Shown here: positions 51,782 through 60,398 of the stretch, piece after piece
Position numbering within the stretch: the first letter of the stretch is position 1
How the letters are laid out: every line of letters starts with the position of its first letter
From: Bin5 sp965116395
GTDB taxonomy: Bacteria; Chloroflexota; Anaerolineae; Caldilineales; Caldilineaceae
Length of the DNA stretch: 64,000 nucleotides
Assembly (NCBI GenBank): GCA_965116395.1
Contig: OZ220684.1
Coordinates: 4,340,001 to 4,404,000 of the forward strand
Direction of reading: 5' to 3'
Notes under the pieces: generated by a model
Told to the model about the DNA's origin: nothing
Databases searched by the model: none
What the model saw: the letters and a program-made list of their open reading frames with translations, nothing else
Program-made: the position numbers and the translations under genes

Positions 51782-52852
51782 ATGACAAGACAACAAGCTG
51801 ACGTGCCACTGCAGGTAGCCGGCCCCCAAAGTGGATCTGCGACGTCGGCAGAATCAGGGAGCAATTCATGGCCTCCCTCCTCTTTCGTTCTGTGGGCCGG
51901 TGTAGCATTCAGCGCTCTTTTCACACTCCTCATTTGGGCTCTGGACTCTCGACTGGCAAGCATTGAGCTGCTACCAGACACCGGCGCCAGCTGGTACTAC
52001 TGGAAACTCCCGGCCCCGACTTTTTGGACCCGCGCTACCTCATGGGGATTCTACCTGGCACACCAGTTGGCTCTTTGGGGCATCATTTACTATGCGCAGA
52101 GTTATCGCAAACATCGCTATACGAAGGGGTTGCATAAGGTTAACATCTGGGCCTTGGCTGCCAATGCCTTTTTCATCTTCCTGCATCTAGTTCAGACTCA
52201 CATCTGGTATGACGGTCTTGCCCAGGACACCCCAATCTTCAGCAGCCAGGGGGCAGTTATTGTCCTGCTAGAATGGGTCCTCCTGATGGAAAATAACCGG
52301 AGGGGCCAATTCTTCGGCCGGCCCGTGCCTTTTTCCAAGGAGGTTGTCCGCTTCGCCCGCACCTACCACGGCTACTTTTTCGCGTGGGCGATCATTTACA
52401 CCTTCTGGTTTCACCCCATGGTGTCTACGTCCGGTCACCTGATCGGATTCTTTTACATGTTTCTGCTGCTGTTGCAGGGCAGCCTCTTTTTCACTCGCGT
52501 CCATACAAACCGCTGGTGGACCTTTGGCCTGGAAGTGACCGTTCTGATCCACGGAACACTGGTTGCTGTTATGCAGGGCAATGGCCTTTGGCCAATGTTC
52601 CTTTTCGGTTTTGCGGGAATCTTGGTGGTAACACAGATGTATGGATTGGGTCTGTCGCTGCCAATTCGACTGCTCATTCTCGGTGTGTTCGTAGGATCCG
52701 CGCTCTTTGTGTACAGCAACATGGGTTGGTACAGACTCAACGAGGTAGTGCGTATTCCGATAATCGAATACGCTTCCGTTTTCGTCTTGGCCGGCCTTTT
52801 CTGGCTCGGTCTTTGGATCGCGCGATCGGTCAAACGGTTAAGACACGCGTAG
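51782..52852 (+). CDS. Nine-helix membrane protein of unknown function
   Basis: The 356-aa protein is not recognised. After ~30 hydrophilic residues come about nine hydrophobic helices. Histidines occur in or next to helices (LAHQLALWG, FLHLVQTHIWYDG, RTYHGYFFAW, FWFHPM, TSGHLIGFF), a pattern that could bind heme or a quinone-type cofactor (inference). The MenA-type gene follows closely and a CrtI-like oxidoreductase comes next, so isoprenoid-quinone metabolism or membrane redox chemistry is a reasonable context guess. Confidence 0.7.
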   Translation: MTRQQADVPLQVAGPQSGSATSAESGSNSWPPSSFVLWAGVAFSALFTLLIWALDSRLASIELLPDTGASWYYWKLPAPTFWTRATSWGFYLAHQLALWGIIYYAQSYRKHRYTKGLHKVNIWALAANAFFIFLHLVQTHIWYDGLAQDTPIFSSQGAVIVLLEWVLLMENNRRGQFFGRPVPFSKEVVRFARTYHGYFFAWAIIYTFWFHPMVSTSGHLIGFFYMFLLLLQGSLFFTRVHTNRWWTFGLEVTVLIHGTLVAVMQGNGLWPMFLFGFAGILVVTQMYGLGLSLPIRLLILGVFVGSALFVYSNMGWYRLNEVVRIPIIEYASVFVLAGLFWLGLWIARSVKRLRHA

Positions 52853-52886
52853 TGCGTTGGAGTTCCCCTTTTTGGCAGCAAACGAC

Positions 52887-53846
52887 ATGGACAATCCAAG
52901 GCCGGACCTGGCAGCTGCCGACCAAAGTGACTCAGATGGTGTGACGGGGTCCGGCGGCCCTGCGGCTTTACCGAAAAAGTGGCAGATATGGCTGCTTGCC
53001 TCCCGGCCCAGAACCTTGCCGGCCGCCATTTCCCCGGTCCTGGTTGGGACCGCTCTGGCCTGGTCTGACGGCTTGTTCTCTCCTGCTCCGGCGCTTGCTG
53101 CCGCTGCCGGCGCCCTGTTGTTGCAGATTCTTTCCAATTTCGCCAACGATTATTTTGACAATAAGAAAGGTGCTGATACGCGAGACCGCCTGGGCCCTAC
53201 GCGTGTAATGGCGGCGGGGCTCCTATCCGCGCGAGACATGGGCGTGGGCATGGCCGCAACTGCAGGCCTGGCCGTTCTGGTGGGAATCTATCTGATCGTG
53301 GTTGGTGGGTGGCCCATATTGGCGGTGGGCGCCGCGTCGCTGCTGGCCGCCCTGTTATACACCGGAGGACCGTTCCCGTTTGGCTACCATGGGCTGGGGG
53401 ACCTCTTCGTATTCGTCTTTTTTGGGCTTGTCGCCGTATGCGGCACTTACTTCGTTCAGGCGGGCGGGATTTCGGCGGACATACTGCTTGCGGCAGCACC
53501 GGTAGGCATGCTCATTACTGCCATACTTGTGGTGAACAATCTGCGCGATATCGTGACCGATGCCCGGGCCGGCAAGCGGACGCTGGCAGTGTTTATCGGG
53601 CACAAGAATACGCGGCGCCAGTACGTGGTTCTGCTCGTTCTGGCCTATATTGCACCTCTTGTACTGTGGCAGGGATTCGGATTCGGGACGGCAGTGCTGC
53701 TTCCCTTCCTTAGTGTACCGCTTGCCGCCAGGAGAGTCCTGTCCATCTACTCGGCTGTGGGCACTGAGCTAAATGCAGTGTTGGCGGCGACAGCCCAGCT
53801 TTCCCTCCAGTTCAGTCTGCTGCTGTCGCTCGGCATAGTTCTCTGA
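52887..53846 (+). CDS. menA: UbiA-family prenyltransferase, MenA type (1,4-dihydroxy-2-naphthoate prenyltransferase-like)
   Basis: The 319-aa membrane protein has SRPRTLPAAISPVLVGTALAW (residues ~40-60, typical of MenA), the first Asp-rich motif NFANDYFDNKKGAD (~104-117) and a second NNLRDIVTDARAGKRT (~217-232). It joins a polyprenyl chain to dihydroxynaphthoate in menaquinone synthesis. The start is uncertain: a TTG at 52857, just past the previous stop, extends it by 10 residues; neither site has a clear ribosome-binding site. The CrtI-like gene begins 2 bp after its stop. Other men genes are not in the window. Confidence 0.87.
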   Translation: MDNPRPDLAAADQSDSDGVTGSGGPAALPKKWQIWLLASRPRTLPAAISPVLVGTALAWSDGLFSPAPALAAAAGALLLQILSNFANDYFDNKKGADTRDRLGPTRVMAAGLLSARDMGVGMAATAGLAVLVGIYLIVVGGWPILAVGAASLLAALLYTGGPFPFGYHGLGDLFVFVFFGLVAVCGTYFVQAGGISADILLAAAPVGMLITAILVVNNLRDIVTDARAGKRTLAVFIGHKNTRRQYVVLLVLAYIAPLVLWQGFGFGTAVLLPFLSVPLAARRVLSIYSAVGTELNAVLAATAQLSLQFSLLLSLGIVL

Positions 53847-53848
53847 CG

Positions 53849-55423
53849 ATGCCAGATTTCGACGTCCTCTTCGTTGGAACCGGTCACAACGCTCTCGTCT
53901 GCGCAGGATATTTGGCCCAGGCCGGCTACCATGTCGGAATGCTAGAGGGCAGATCCAACGTGGGCGGCGCGGTAGTGACGCAGGAGGTTATCCCCGGATA
54001 TCGCTTTGATCTGGGAGGCAGCGCGCACATCCTCATTCACCACACGCCGATTGTTCGTGATCTCTGCCTGGAAGACTACGGCCTCAGTTACATCGACCTG
54101 GACCCTCTATTTTTTGCGCCCTTCCCTGATGGCACAAGGCTATTTGTCTGGAAGGACCTCGACCGCACCTGCGAAAGCATTGCCGCCGTCTCCCAGGAGG
54201 ATGCAGCTAACTATTACCGATTTATCAGCGAATGGAGTCCGCTGGCTGAGGCTATGGTAGAGTCCTTCATGCTCGCGCCCACGCCACTCAACGTGGTAAA
54301 GACCTTGGGCTTCCAGAGCGGCGTGCGAAAGGATTTGCGACGGCTGTCGGCTATTCTCGGTGGGTATGGAAAACTACTGCGCACGACATTCGTTTCACCT
54401 CAGGTCCAGGCTGTCATTGGCTGGATGGCAGCCCAGTCGGGACCACCGCCCACTGAGCGACTGAGCGGCCCGTTCGCGCTCTGGCACCCGATGTATCACC
54501 GCTCCGGCGTGAAGAGACCGCGAGGCGGCTCGGGTATGTTGACTGAGGCGTTGGCGCGCATGATCAGAGCGCATGGCGGCTCGATCGCTACGAGCTGTCG
54601 CGTCGAACGGATATTGGTAGAGAGTGGGAGAGCAGTTGGCGTTCGCACTGAAGAGGGCGAACTGTTTACCGCCAAGAGAGTCGTATCCGGCGCGCATATT
54701 CACACTACACTGAAGCTCCTGGCCGACCAGGTCCCCTCTGCGCGTGTCGCCTTGGCGCGGAGGTCGCGGGTTGGCAATGGGTTTGGAATGATGGTGCGGT
54801 TTGCTATGAAGGCGTTGCCCGACTACGCAGCTGGCAGTACGTCTGCCGATGGCGCGTCTCGTCCGGAACACCGTGCACTACAGTTCATCTGCCCTGATCT
54901 CGACTATCTCGATCGCGCCTACGGCGACTTTGTGGGCGGACGGCCTGCTGTGGATCCGGCCCTGATTGCGATGACCTTTTCGGCGGTGGATTCGACCTTG
55001 GCGCCGCCAGGCAAACACGTTCTGTTTCTGTGGGGACAGTACTTTCCCTATGAACTGGCTTCGGGCGGTAGCTGGGACGATATTGGCGACGAGATAGCGG
55101 ACCGCATGCTTGCCAAGTTGGCTGAATACGCGCCGAACGTTGCAGGGGCCGTGGTTGGCAGGCTTGTGCAGACACCGCTCTGGCTGGAAAGAGAGTTGGG
55201 ACTGCTGCGGGGCAATGTCATGCATCTTGAAATGTCGGTCAATCAGATGTTCACAATGCGGCCTGCGCTTGGGATGAGCAACTATCGCGGCCCGGCGAAA
55301 GGCCTCTATCTCACCGGCGCCAGCACGCATCCGGGCGGAGGCATCATGGGCGCAGCCGGCAGAAATGCCGCCGCTGTCCTCCTTCATGACCTGAGCCGCA
55401 AACCGCACTTCACCGGGATCTGA
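53849..55423 (+). CDS. Phytoene-desaturase-like FAD-dependent oxidoreductase (CrtI/PYROXD2-like)
   Basis: The 524-aa flavoprotein has the N-terminal FAD motif VLFVGTGHNALVCAGYLAQAGYHVGMLEGRSNVGGAV (residues 6-42), DLGGSAH, and the C-terminal YLTGASTHPGGGIMGAAGRNAA (~488-509), which marks the CrtI-like amine-oxidase superfamily. PYROXD2-like proteins of this length are not true carotenoid desaturases as far as known. It starts 2 bp after the MenA stop, implying coupling. It may act on a prenylated quinone or other isoprenoid (inference). Confidence 0.85.
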   Translation: MPDFDVLFVGTGHNALVCAGYLAQAGYHVGMLEGRSNVGGAVVTQEVIPGYRFDLGGSAHILIHHTPIVRDLCLEDYGLSYIDLDPLFFAPFPDGTRLFVWKDLDRTCESIAAVSQEDAANYYRFISEWSPLAEAMVESFMLAPTPLNVVKTLGFQSGVRKDLRRLSAILGGYGKLLRTTFVSPQVQAVIGWMAAQSGPPPTERLSGPFALWHPMYHRSGVKRPRGGSGMLTEALARMIRAHGGSIATSCRVERILVESGRAVGVRTEEGELFTAKRVVSGAHIHTTLKLLADQVPSARVALARRSRVGNGFGMMVRFAMKALPDYAAGSTSADGASRPEHRALQFICPDLDYLDRAYGDFVGGRPAVDPALIAMTFSAVDSTLAPPGKHVLFLWGQYFPYELASGGSWDDIGDEIADRMLAKLAEYAPNVAGAVVGRLVQTPLWLERELGLLRGNVMHLEMSVNQMFTMRPALGMSNYRGPAKGLYLTGASTHPGGGIMGAAGRNAAAVLLHDLSRKPHFTGI

Positions 55424-55515
55424 ACGGCACCAAAATCTCACCCGCTTCCAACTGCGCGGCCACTGGCCTGACCCAAATCATTGGGGCGGGCTGATCAAAG
55501 TGATAGAATTCATTC

Positions 55516-55944
55516 ATGGAATCCTCACTGGAAGAAGTTTCTACACGCACTACAATCTTTCGATTTCGCAGCAGCGGTGAAGATGCCGTTGGCTATGTCA
55601 GCGACGACGAGATTTGTCGTTTGCGATGGGGGAAGGGATTGACGATTGGCCGCTGCCAACGCGAGGAAGGCGGGTGGCGTATCTTTCGCTCAACGCGCTT
55701 CGACGAAAAGGAGCTGGGAGGGATTACGGCCGACGGCGTAATTCACAGCCACGGCCTTTTCGAAGGGGGCAGCCTGGGATGGTTGGAGGAGGATGGAACT
55801 GTGATTCGAAGCGGATTGATATTTGCAGAGGAGGAAGTCGGCCGCGTTGAAGGGCCCTACCTGCAAGCGGCCGCGGCGGCTTTGCTGTTAATCTTCGTGC
55901 CCGAGGATGATGAAGCGAGCAGAGAGATGAAGAGGCGGGAATAG
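55516..55944 (+). CDS. Hypothetical protein, beta-rich
   Basis: The 142-aa protein is not recognised. The sequence is rich in beta-turn Gly/Asp pairs with loosely repeated elements (YVSDDEICRLRWGKGLTIGRC, FDEKELGGITADGVIHSHG, LGWLEEDGTVIRSG, EEVGRVEGP) and ends in a hydrophobic helix (AAAAALLLIFVP) and a charged tail. It stands between the CrtI-like and hydrolase genes on the same strand, 92 bp after the former. No signal peptide. Confidence 0.65.
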   Translation: MESSLEEVSTRTTIFRFRSSGEDAVGYVSDDEICRLRWGKGLTIGRCQREEGGWRIFRSTRFDEKELGGITADGVIHSHGLFEGGSLGWLEEDGTVIRSGLIFAEEEVGRVEGPYLQAAAAALLLIFVPEDDEASREMKRRE

Positions 55945-55989
55945 TGTAGAGGATTATTGTGTGTGTAGTTATAGATACTTATACTGGCT

Positions 55990-56871
55990 ATGCGAAATGA
56001 AATTTTGAATTTTATCGAAACTGAACGTCTTACTTATTGTGTTCGAACGTCGGGCAGCACTGACGGGGTTCCCCTGCTTCTGCTACACGGCTCGCACGCT
56101 TCCAGCCGGTGGTGGGAACCATTTTTTGCCATACTGCCAGAGTCCATCTATGCGATTGCGCCCGATTTACGCGGTTGCGGCCAGAGTAGCCACTCTCACG
56201 ATGGATACGGAATTGAGGAGCAGGCCGCAGATATTGCCGGGCTTGTTGAGAGTTTCGACTTGGCGGATTTCGACCTGGCAGGACACGGCAGTGGCGGCGC
56301 AATCGCCATTGAGTACGCCCTGCGTCACCGCCAACGGTTGCACAGTCTGATTCTGATAGACAGTGTGCCGATTGAGGGGGCCTTCACGCCGCTTCAGGGG
56401 CTGCAGCTCCTGTCGCAGATGCGGGAAGATCGATCCCTTTTGCGCCAAGCCCTTTCTGCCCTGATGCCCGCCGCCCCACCCCCTACAATGACAGGAGCAG
56501 AATTTGAGGCATTTTTTGAACTGTTAGTCGAAGACGCCTCTGGTATGGCGCCCGCGGCTTTCACAGGCGTGGCCGAGGCCTTGGGGCGCTGGAATCGGAT
56601 GGACGAGGGGCACAGACTGACTTTGCCAACGCTGCTGCTGCTTGGAACTGAAGACGTTGTTGTCGAAAGAGAAGCCGCCACGCGTTCGCTGCTTGCGATT
56701 CCTGGGGCGTCCAACCTCGAGATCCTCAGAGGAGTCGGTCACAGTCCCATGATCGAGTCGCCGGTTGTGCTGGCGGAGAGAATAATTGAGTTCATTACCG
56801 AGGATTTCGAGAGCTTTGAGGAGGCACGGGACTATGCCAGCGAAAGCAACTCAGATTCAGATGACTTGTAA
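55990..56871 (+). CDS. Alpha/beta-fold hydrolase
   Basis: The 293-aa protein has the oxyanion region LLLHGSHASSRWWEPFF (~residues 29-45), nucleophile Ser in GHGSGGAIA (G-x-S-x-G, ~101-109), a candidate acid in LGTEDVVVE (~222) and the catalytic His in GVGHSPMIE (~250). The cap region (~140-195) is helical. Substrate cannot be predicted; esterase or haloalkane-dehalogenase-like activities are common. The C-terminal tail SESNSDSDDL is acidic. The methyltransferase gene follows 69 bp later. Confidence 0.87.
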   Translation: MRNEILNFIETERLTYCVRTSGSTDGVPLLLLHGSHASSRWWEPFFAILPESIYAIAPDLRGCGQSSHSHDGYGIEEQAADIAGLVESFDLADFDLAGHGSGGAIAIEYALRHRQRLHSLILIDSVPIEGAFTPLQGLQLLSQMREDRSLLRQALSALMPAAPPPTMTGAEFEAFFELLVEDASGMAPAAFTGVAEALGRWNRMDEGHRLTLPTLLLLGTEDVVVEREAATRSLLAIPGASNLEILRGVGHSPMIESPVVLAERIIEFITEDFESFEEARDYASESNSDSDDL

Positions 56872-56940
56872 TTGGATTATCGGCAACTTGCCAGCGGTTG
56901 GCTCGTGCTCGCCAGACTCAAAAGAACATTGGACCATTCA

Positions 56941-57576
56941 ATGACAAATGAGAGCGAGCGGGAATTAAGGGCCCATTGGGATGGGCGTTATCGCAGCGGC
57001 CAGACGCCTTGGGATACCGGCATCACTCCGCCGGAGGTGCAGGAGTTTTGGCGGGAACATACTGAGCTTGCCACTGGCGGCTTCTCCATAGATATCGGCT
57101 GCGGCACAGGTCTCAACACGCTCTTCCTCGCGATGCAGGGCTTGCGTGCAGTAGGAATTGATCTTTCCGGACAAGCGCTTCAGCATGCCAAACGCCGCCT
57201 GGATGCACATTCACGGGAAGCGGCCTTCCCGATGGGCGGGACAGCATCTTTCGTGCAGGCAGATGTTAGCAGGCTGCCAGTAGACCGACCGGGGGCCGCT
57301 TACGCATTGGATATTGGCTGCCTTCACAGCCTGCCCGACGCGCGCCGTGCTGCCTACGCCGAGGGAGTCTGTCGTGCGTTGCGGGAAGGGGGCTACTACC
57401 ATTTGTATGTGTTTGACCGAGATCCAACTGACGGCCCGGGGGCCAAAGGCATGTACGAAGGAGAGGTAGCTTCGCTTTTCGGTAGCCAAATGGTAGTTGT
57501 AACAGAAGAAAAAGGTATCTCGTCCACGCGGGCCTCACGACCTTCACGCTGGTTTCTTCTCAGAAAGGGTTCCTGA
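56941..57576 (+). CDS. Class I SAM-dependent methyltransferase (TPMT/tellurite-like)
   Basis: The 211-aa protein has an N-terminal WDGRYRSGQTPWDTGITPPEVQEFW (residues ~11-35), typical of thiopurine/tehB-type methyltransferases. SAM motif I is SIDIGCGTGLNTLFLA (~49-64), followed by AVGIDLSGQAL and motif IV-like ALDIGCLHSLPDARRAAYAEGV. Relatives detoxify thiols, chalcogens or small acceptors. The frame is open back to 56872 with no better start; ATG 56941 precedes the first conserved residues. Confidence 0.85.
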   Translation: MTNESERELRAHWDGRYRSGQTPWDTGITPPEVQEFWREHTELATGGFSIDIGCGTGLNTLFLAMQGLRAVGIDLSGQALQHAKRRLDAHSREAAFPMGGTASFVQADVSRLPVDRPGAAYALDIGCLHSLPDARRAAYAEGVCRALREGGYYHLYVFDRDPTDGPGAKGMYEGEVASLFGSQMVVVTEEKGISSTRASRPSRWFLLRKGS

Positions 57577-57602
57577 GAATTCTGACGCGCGTCGATCGAA
57601 GG

Positions 57603-58901
57603 TTAGTAGTCGAAGAAGGTTAATCCATTCACGCCTTGCCCAATTTGGCCAGGACATTCCGGTCGCGAAACGGGCGCGGACCCTCCTCCGTCGTCCGGTT
57701 GAGGGTTATTGGGGCTGATTGAGGTATTTGTTTCTATTAGCGGCGGCCTGTCGAAGATGCGCTGGAGTTCGTCAGCGATGAAGTCCCAGTCCACCAGGAA
57801 AACTGACATGCCATCCCGCCATCCCGGCTTTAACGCATCGGGAGGAGCCAACACCATTCCCTTGACGCTCGATTCAGTTAGGGTAAGCCCGAATCTAGCG
57901 TATTTTAGGGTGTCCCACTTTCCCACATCCGTATCTACATAATATCGCAGCGCGTCATACAGTCCGAGCGCGCGCGGCAGTAAATTCTGTTCGGAAAGCT
58001 GTCGGCGCAGTGCCCAAATAACGCGCTGCTGCCGGCGCGCTCGTTCCAAGTCTCCTCCGCCTGACCTGCGGCTGCGCACATAGCTGAGGGCCTGCTCGCC
58101 GTCTAAGAGATGTTCTCCCGGTGGAAGGTTCAGATAAATGCCCTCTTCCGGATAGACTTCATACAGGTAGCAGTCTACGTGAATCCAGAGCCCTCCAAGG
58201 GCATCAATTACTTCTTTGAAACCTTCAAAACGAAACCGAATGTAGTTGTCGATCGTGATTCCAAGCCGATCTTCCAGGATGGAGATCAGCAAATCGGGGC
58301 CACCTCTTCCAGGAGCGTCCATTTCTCCCAGATAGTCGATTACATTAATTCGATTCGGGAGATGCCCAGGAATCGAATCGATATACATGTCGCGAGGAAA
58401 AGAGACAATGGCCGCCTCGCCTAAGTCGGGATTCATCATCAGAAGGATTATGACATCTGTGCGCCAATTGGGTTGATCCAGCCTCTGGTCGCTTCCCAAG
58501 ATCAGGATGTTTGTTGTCGTATTCAAGGGCTCCACAGTGGGAGTTGGCGGCGGGCTGGGTGTTGGTGTAGCTGTGGGAAGGGGTGTCGAACTGGGTGTGG
58601 GCGTAGGCGAGGCCTCGATGGCAGCCGCTTGGCCCTGTTGCTTGGTTGGCGCGAGAGCTGGGAACTTTTCATTTGCGCTGCTGCCGGCTGGGGGTGCATC
58701 GGTTTGGGCATTCTGGGAATGGGAGCCGTCGACCTGGTCGTCGGCCGTTGACTCCTTGTCATTGCCGGCGAAAACAAAGCTGAGCAGTATGGCGCTGCCA
58801 AGAATGAGTAGCAGGTAGGGCCGTACGAACGCGGGCAGACCGCGCTTCAGCGTAGGTCGTGAATGTCTTAGGGGAACTGGGAGGTTACGCCTCAGGCTCA
58901 T
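57603..58901 (-). CDS. LytR-CpsA-Psr (LCP) family protein
   Basis: The 432-aa protein has a cytoplasmic N-terminus, one membrane helix (~30-46), a long Ser/Thr/Pro-rich extracellular linker (~50-125, PTPTPSSTPLPT) and an LCP domain from ~128: NILILGSDQR, WRTDVIILLMMNPD, SFPRDMYIDIP-like, and YVRSRRSGGGDLERARRQQRV with the Arg/Asp residues that hold polyprenyl pyrophosphate. LCP enzymes attach glycopolymers to the cell wall or surface. The C-terminus ends in a Gly/Ser/Pro tail. A possible partner is the GT-like membrane protein at 44320. Confidence 0.9.
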   Translation of the reverse strand: MSLRRNLPVPLRHSRPTLKRGLPAFVRPYLLLILGSAILLSFVFAGNDKESTADDQVDGSHSQNAQTDAPPAGSSANEKFPALAPTKQQGQAAAIEASPTPTPSSTPLPTATPTPSPPPTPTVEPLNTTTNILILGSDQRLDQPNWRTDVIILLMMNPDLGEAAIVSFPRDMYIDSIPGHLPNRINVIDYLGEMDAPGRGGPDLLISILEDRLGITIDNYIRFRFEGFKEVIDALGGLWIHVDCYLYEVYPEEGIYLNLPPGEHLLDGEQALSYVRSRRSGGGDLERARRQQRVIWALRRQLSEQNLLPRALGLYDALRYYVDTDVGKWDTLKYARFGLTLTESSVKGMVLAPPDALKPGWRDGMSVFLVDWDFIADELQRIFDRPPLIETNTSISPNNPQPDDGGGSAPVSRPECPGQIGQGVNGLTFFDY

Positions 58902-59064
58902 AGCCGGAAAATTCGTCAGTGGGTCTGGACGGACCGCTAGCGCCTAGCCCCATTCCTGATTGCAATATGTGCGGGACGAGAAAACTTCGAGAAGTGAGGA
59001 TGGGAAATCGGGTCGTGTTCGTTCTCCTCCTTTCTCTTTCCTCCTCAGAGGAACAGCCCATCTG

Positions 59065-60318
59065 TTAGATTTCAAGGTCCAGCAGAATACGACGGAGCAG
59101 GTCCATCGCGCGATTGCCGACCCAGGCACTTGTAAGACGGTCGGCGCCCCCGAAAGGGAAGCGCGCCACTTCGGTGCGGTCCGGGCCAGCGCAGCCAATC
59201 CATGTTTCGCCTCCCTGGTTGGAATGGAAGGTCTCGTCCGGTTGGCCGCTTGTGATTACGGCCAGCCCGTGTGAAACATTGCATTCCCTCCGAAGCTGCA
59301 GCGCCAGCTCGTGTGCAACTTCGCCCGCTGGAGGCTTGTCAAGTAGTGTCCGCAAGGCCGATGCCTCTGCATCGGCATGCAGAATTCGAACGGGATTTTC
59401 AGGGTTGACGCCCTTATTCAGACGGTCGGCAATCGCACCGCCGGTGACCGTTTCCAATAGGGCTACGCTTGCATCTGCCTCGTGCAGCAGCCGCGCCAGG
59501 ACGGATTCGACCGCTTCATCCGGCGTTGTGCTATAGATGTAACTGCCGATAACGGCGCGCACTTTCTCTTCCATAGTGTCGAGAAGCTCTTCGGCTTTTT
59601 CGGCGCCGGCAGCCCTAGCTGCGATTCGAACATCGGCTTGACCCAGGTGGGCGGCCAAGCCCATAGTTGGGTTGGTGTTGTCCATAAGGTGGCCCAGCTC
59701 GGCGTCGAGACTGCTTTCGCCAATGCCCACAGTTCGCAAAATCCTTCGCCGAATGACGCCGACGCCACCTGTCAACTCCTGCAGGAATGGCAGCACAAGG
59801 TCGGCCATCATTCGCTTCATTTCACGCGGAACGCCCGGCATGGCGATGACTTTTCCGTCTCGCCCTTGCCTACGATCATAGCTGATGAATCCGGGAGCAG
59901 TGCCAACCGGGTTTTCGAGTATGGTCGCTGATTCCGGAATCTGTGCTTGCCGAAGATTGTTTTCGCTCATGCGCTGGTAGCCCCAGCGCGAGAATCGCTC
60001 GCGCAGATTGTCTTCGATGTCTGGGTGTCTTTGCAGGGGACAACCGGTGGCATTTGCGATGGCGTCGCGCGTGATGTCGTCGGCGGTGGGTCCCAGGCCT
60101 CCTGTAATAAGAACGACGTCGCTACGTGCCAAGGCGGTCTCCAACACGCCGCGCAGCCGAGGCTCGTTATCGCCGACGGTGGTCTTATAGTACAGATTGA
60201 CCCCTATCTCCCTGAGCTGCTGCGCAATCCAGGCGGCGTTCGTATCAACGATGTCACCGAGTAGAATTTCAGTACCCGACGTGACCAGCTCAGCGGAAAC
60301 AGTCTTGGCTTCTGTCAT
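59065..60318 (-). CDS. cinA: CinA family protein, C-terminal deamidase domain apparently degenerate
   Basis: The 417-aa protein has an N-terminal molybdopterin-binding/COG1058 domain (residues ~8-175: TSGTEILLGDIVDTNAAWIAQQLREIG, LITGGLGPTADDITRDAIA), as in ADP-ribose pyrophosphatases of CinA. The C-terminal PncC domain (~270-417) should deamidate NMN. Its active-site motif, usually (A)ES-C-TGG, reads LLETVTGGAIADRL here (~284-297), without the catalytic Ser/Cys, and the usual GVAGPGGG is replaced by GETWIGCAGPDRTE. The NAD-salvage function of this half is therefore doubtful. It lies 80 bp after the CpXC gene on the same strand. Confidence 0.88.
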   Translation of the reverse strand: MTEAKTVSAELVTSGTEILLGDIVDTNAAWIAQQLREIGVNLYYKTTVGDNEPRLRGVLETALARSDVVLITGGLGPTADDITRDAIANATGCPLQRHPDIEDNLRERFSRWGYQRMSENNLRQAQIPESATILENPVGTAPGFISYDRRQGRDGKVIAMPGVPREMKRMMADLVLPFLQELTGGVGVIRRRILRTVGIGESSLDAELGHLMDNTNPTMGLAAHLGQADVRIAARAAGAEKAEELLDTMEEKVRAVIGSYIYSTTPDEAVESVLARLLHEADASVALLETVTGGAIADRLNKGVNPENPVRILHADAEASALRTLLDKPPAGEVAHELALQLRRECNVSHGLAVITSGQPDETFHSNQGGETWIGCAGPDRTEVARFPFGGADRLTSAWVGNRAMDLLRRILLDLEI

Positions 60319-60398
60319 GATCGCTTTCAGTTCTTGTGGTCGTACATAGTCGAGTACGTCAGTTTACTTTGCCTAGCTGCCTACCCAGATAGTCGGAT

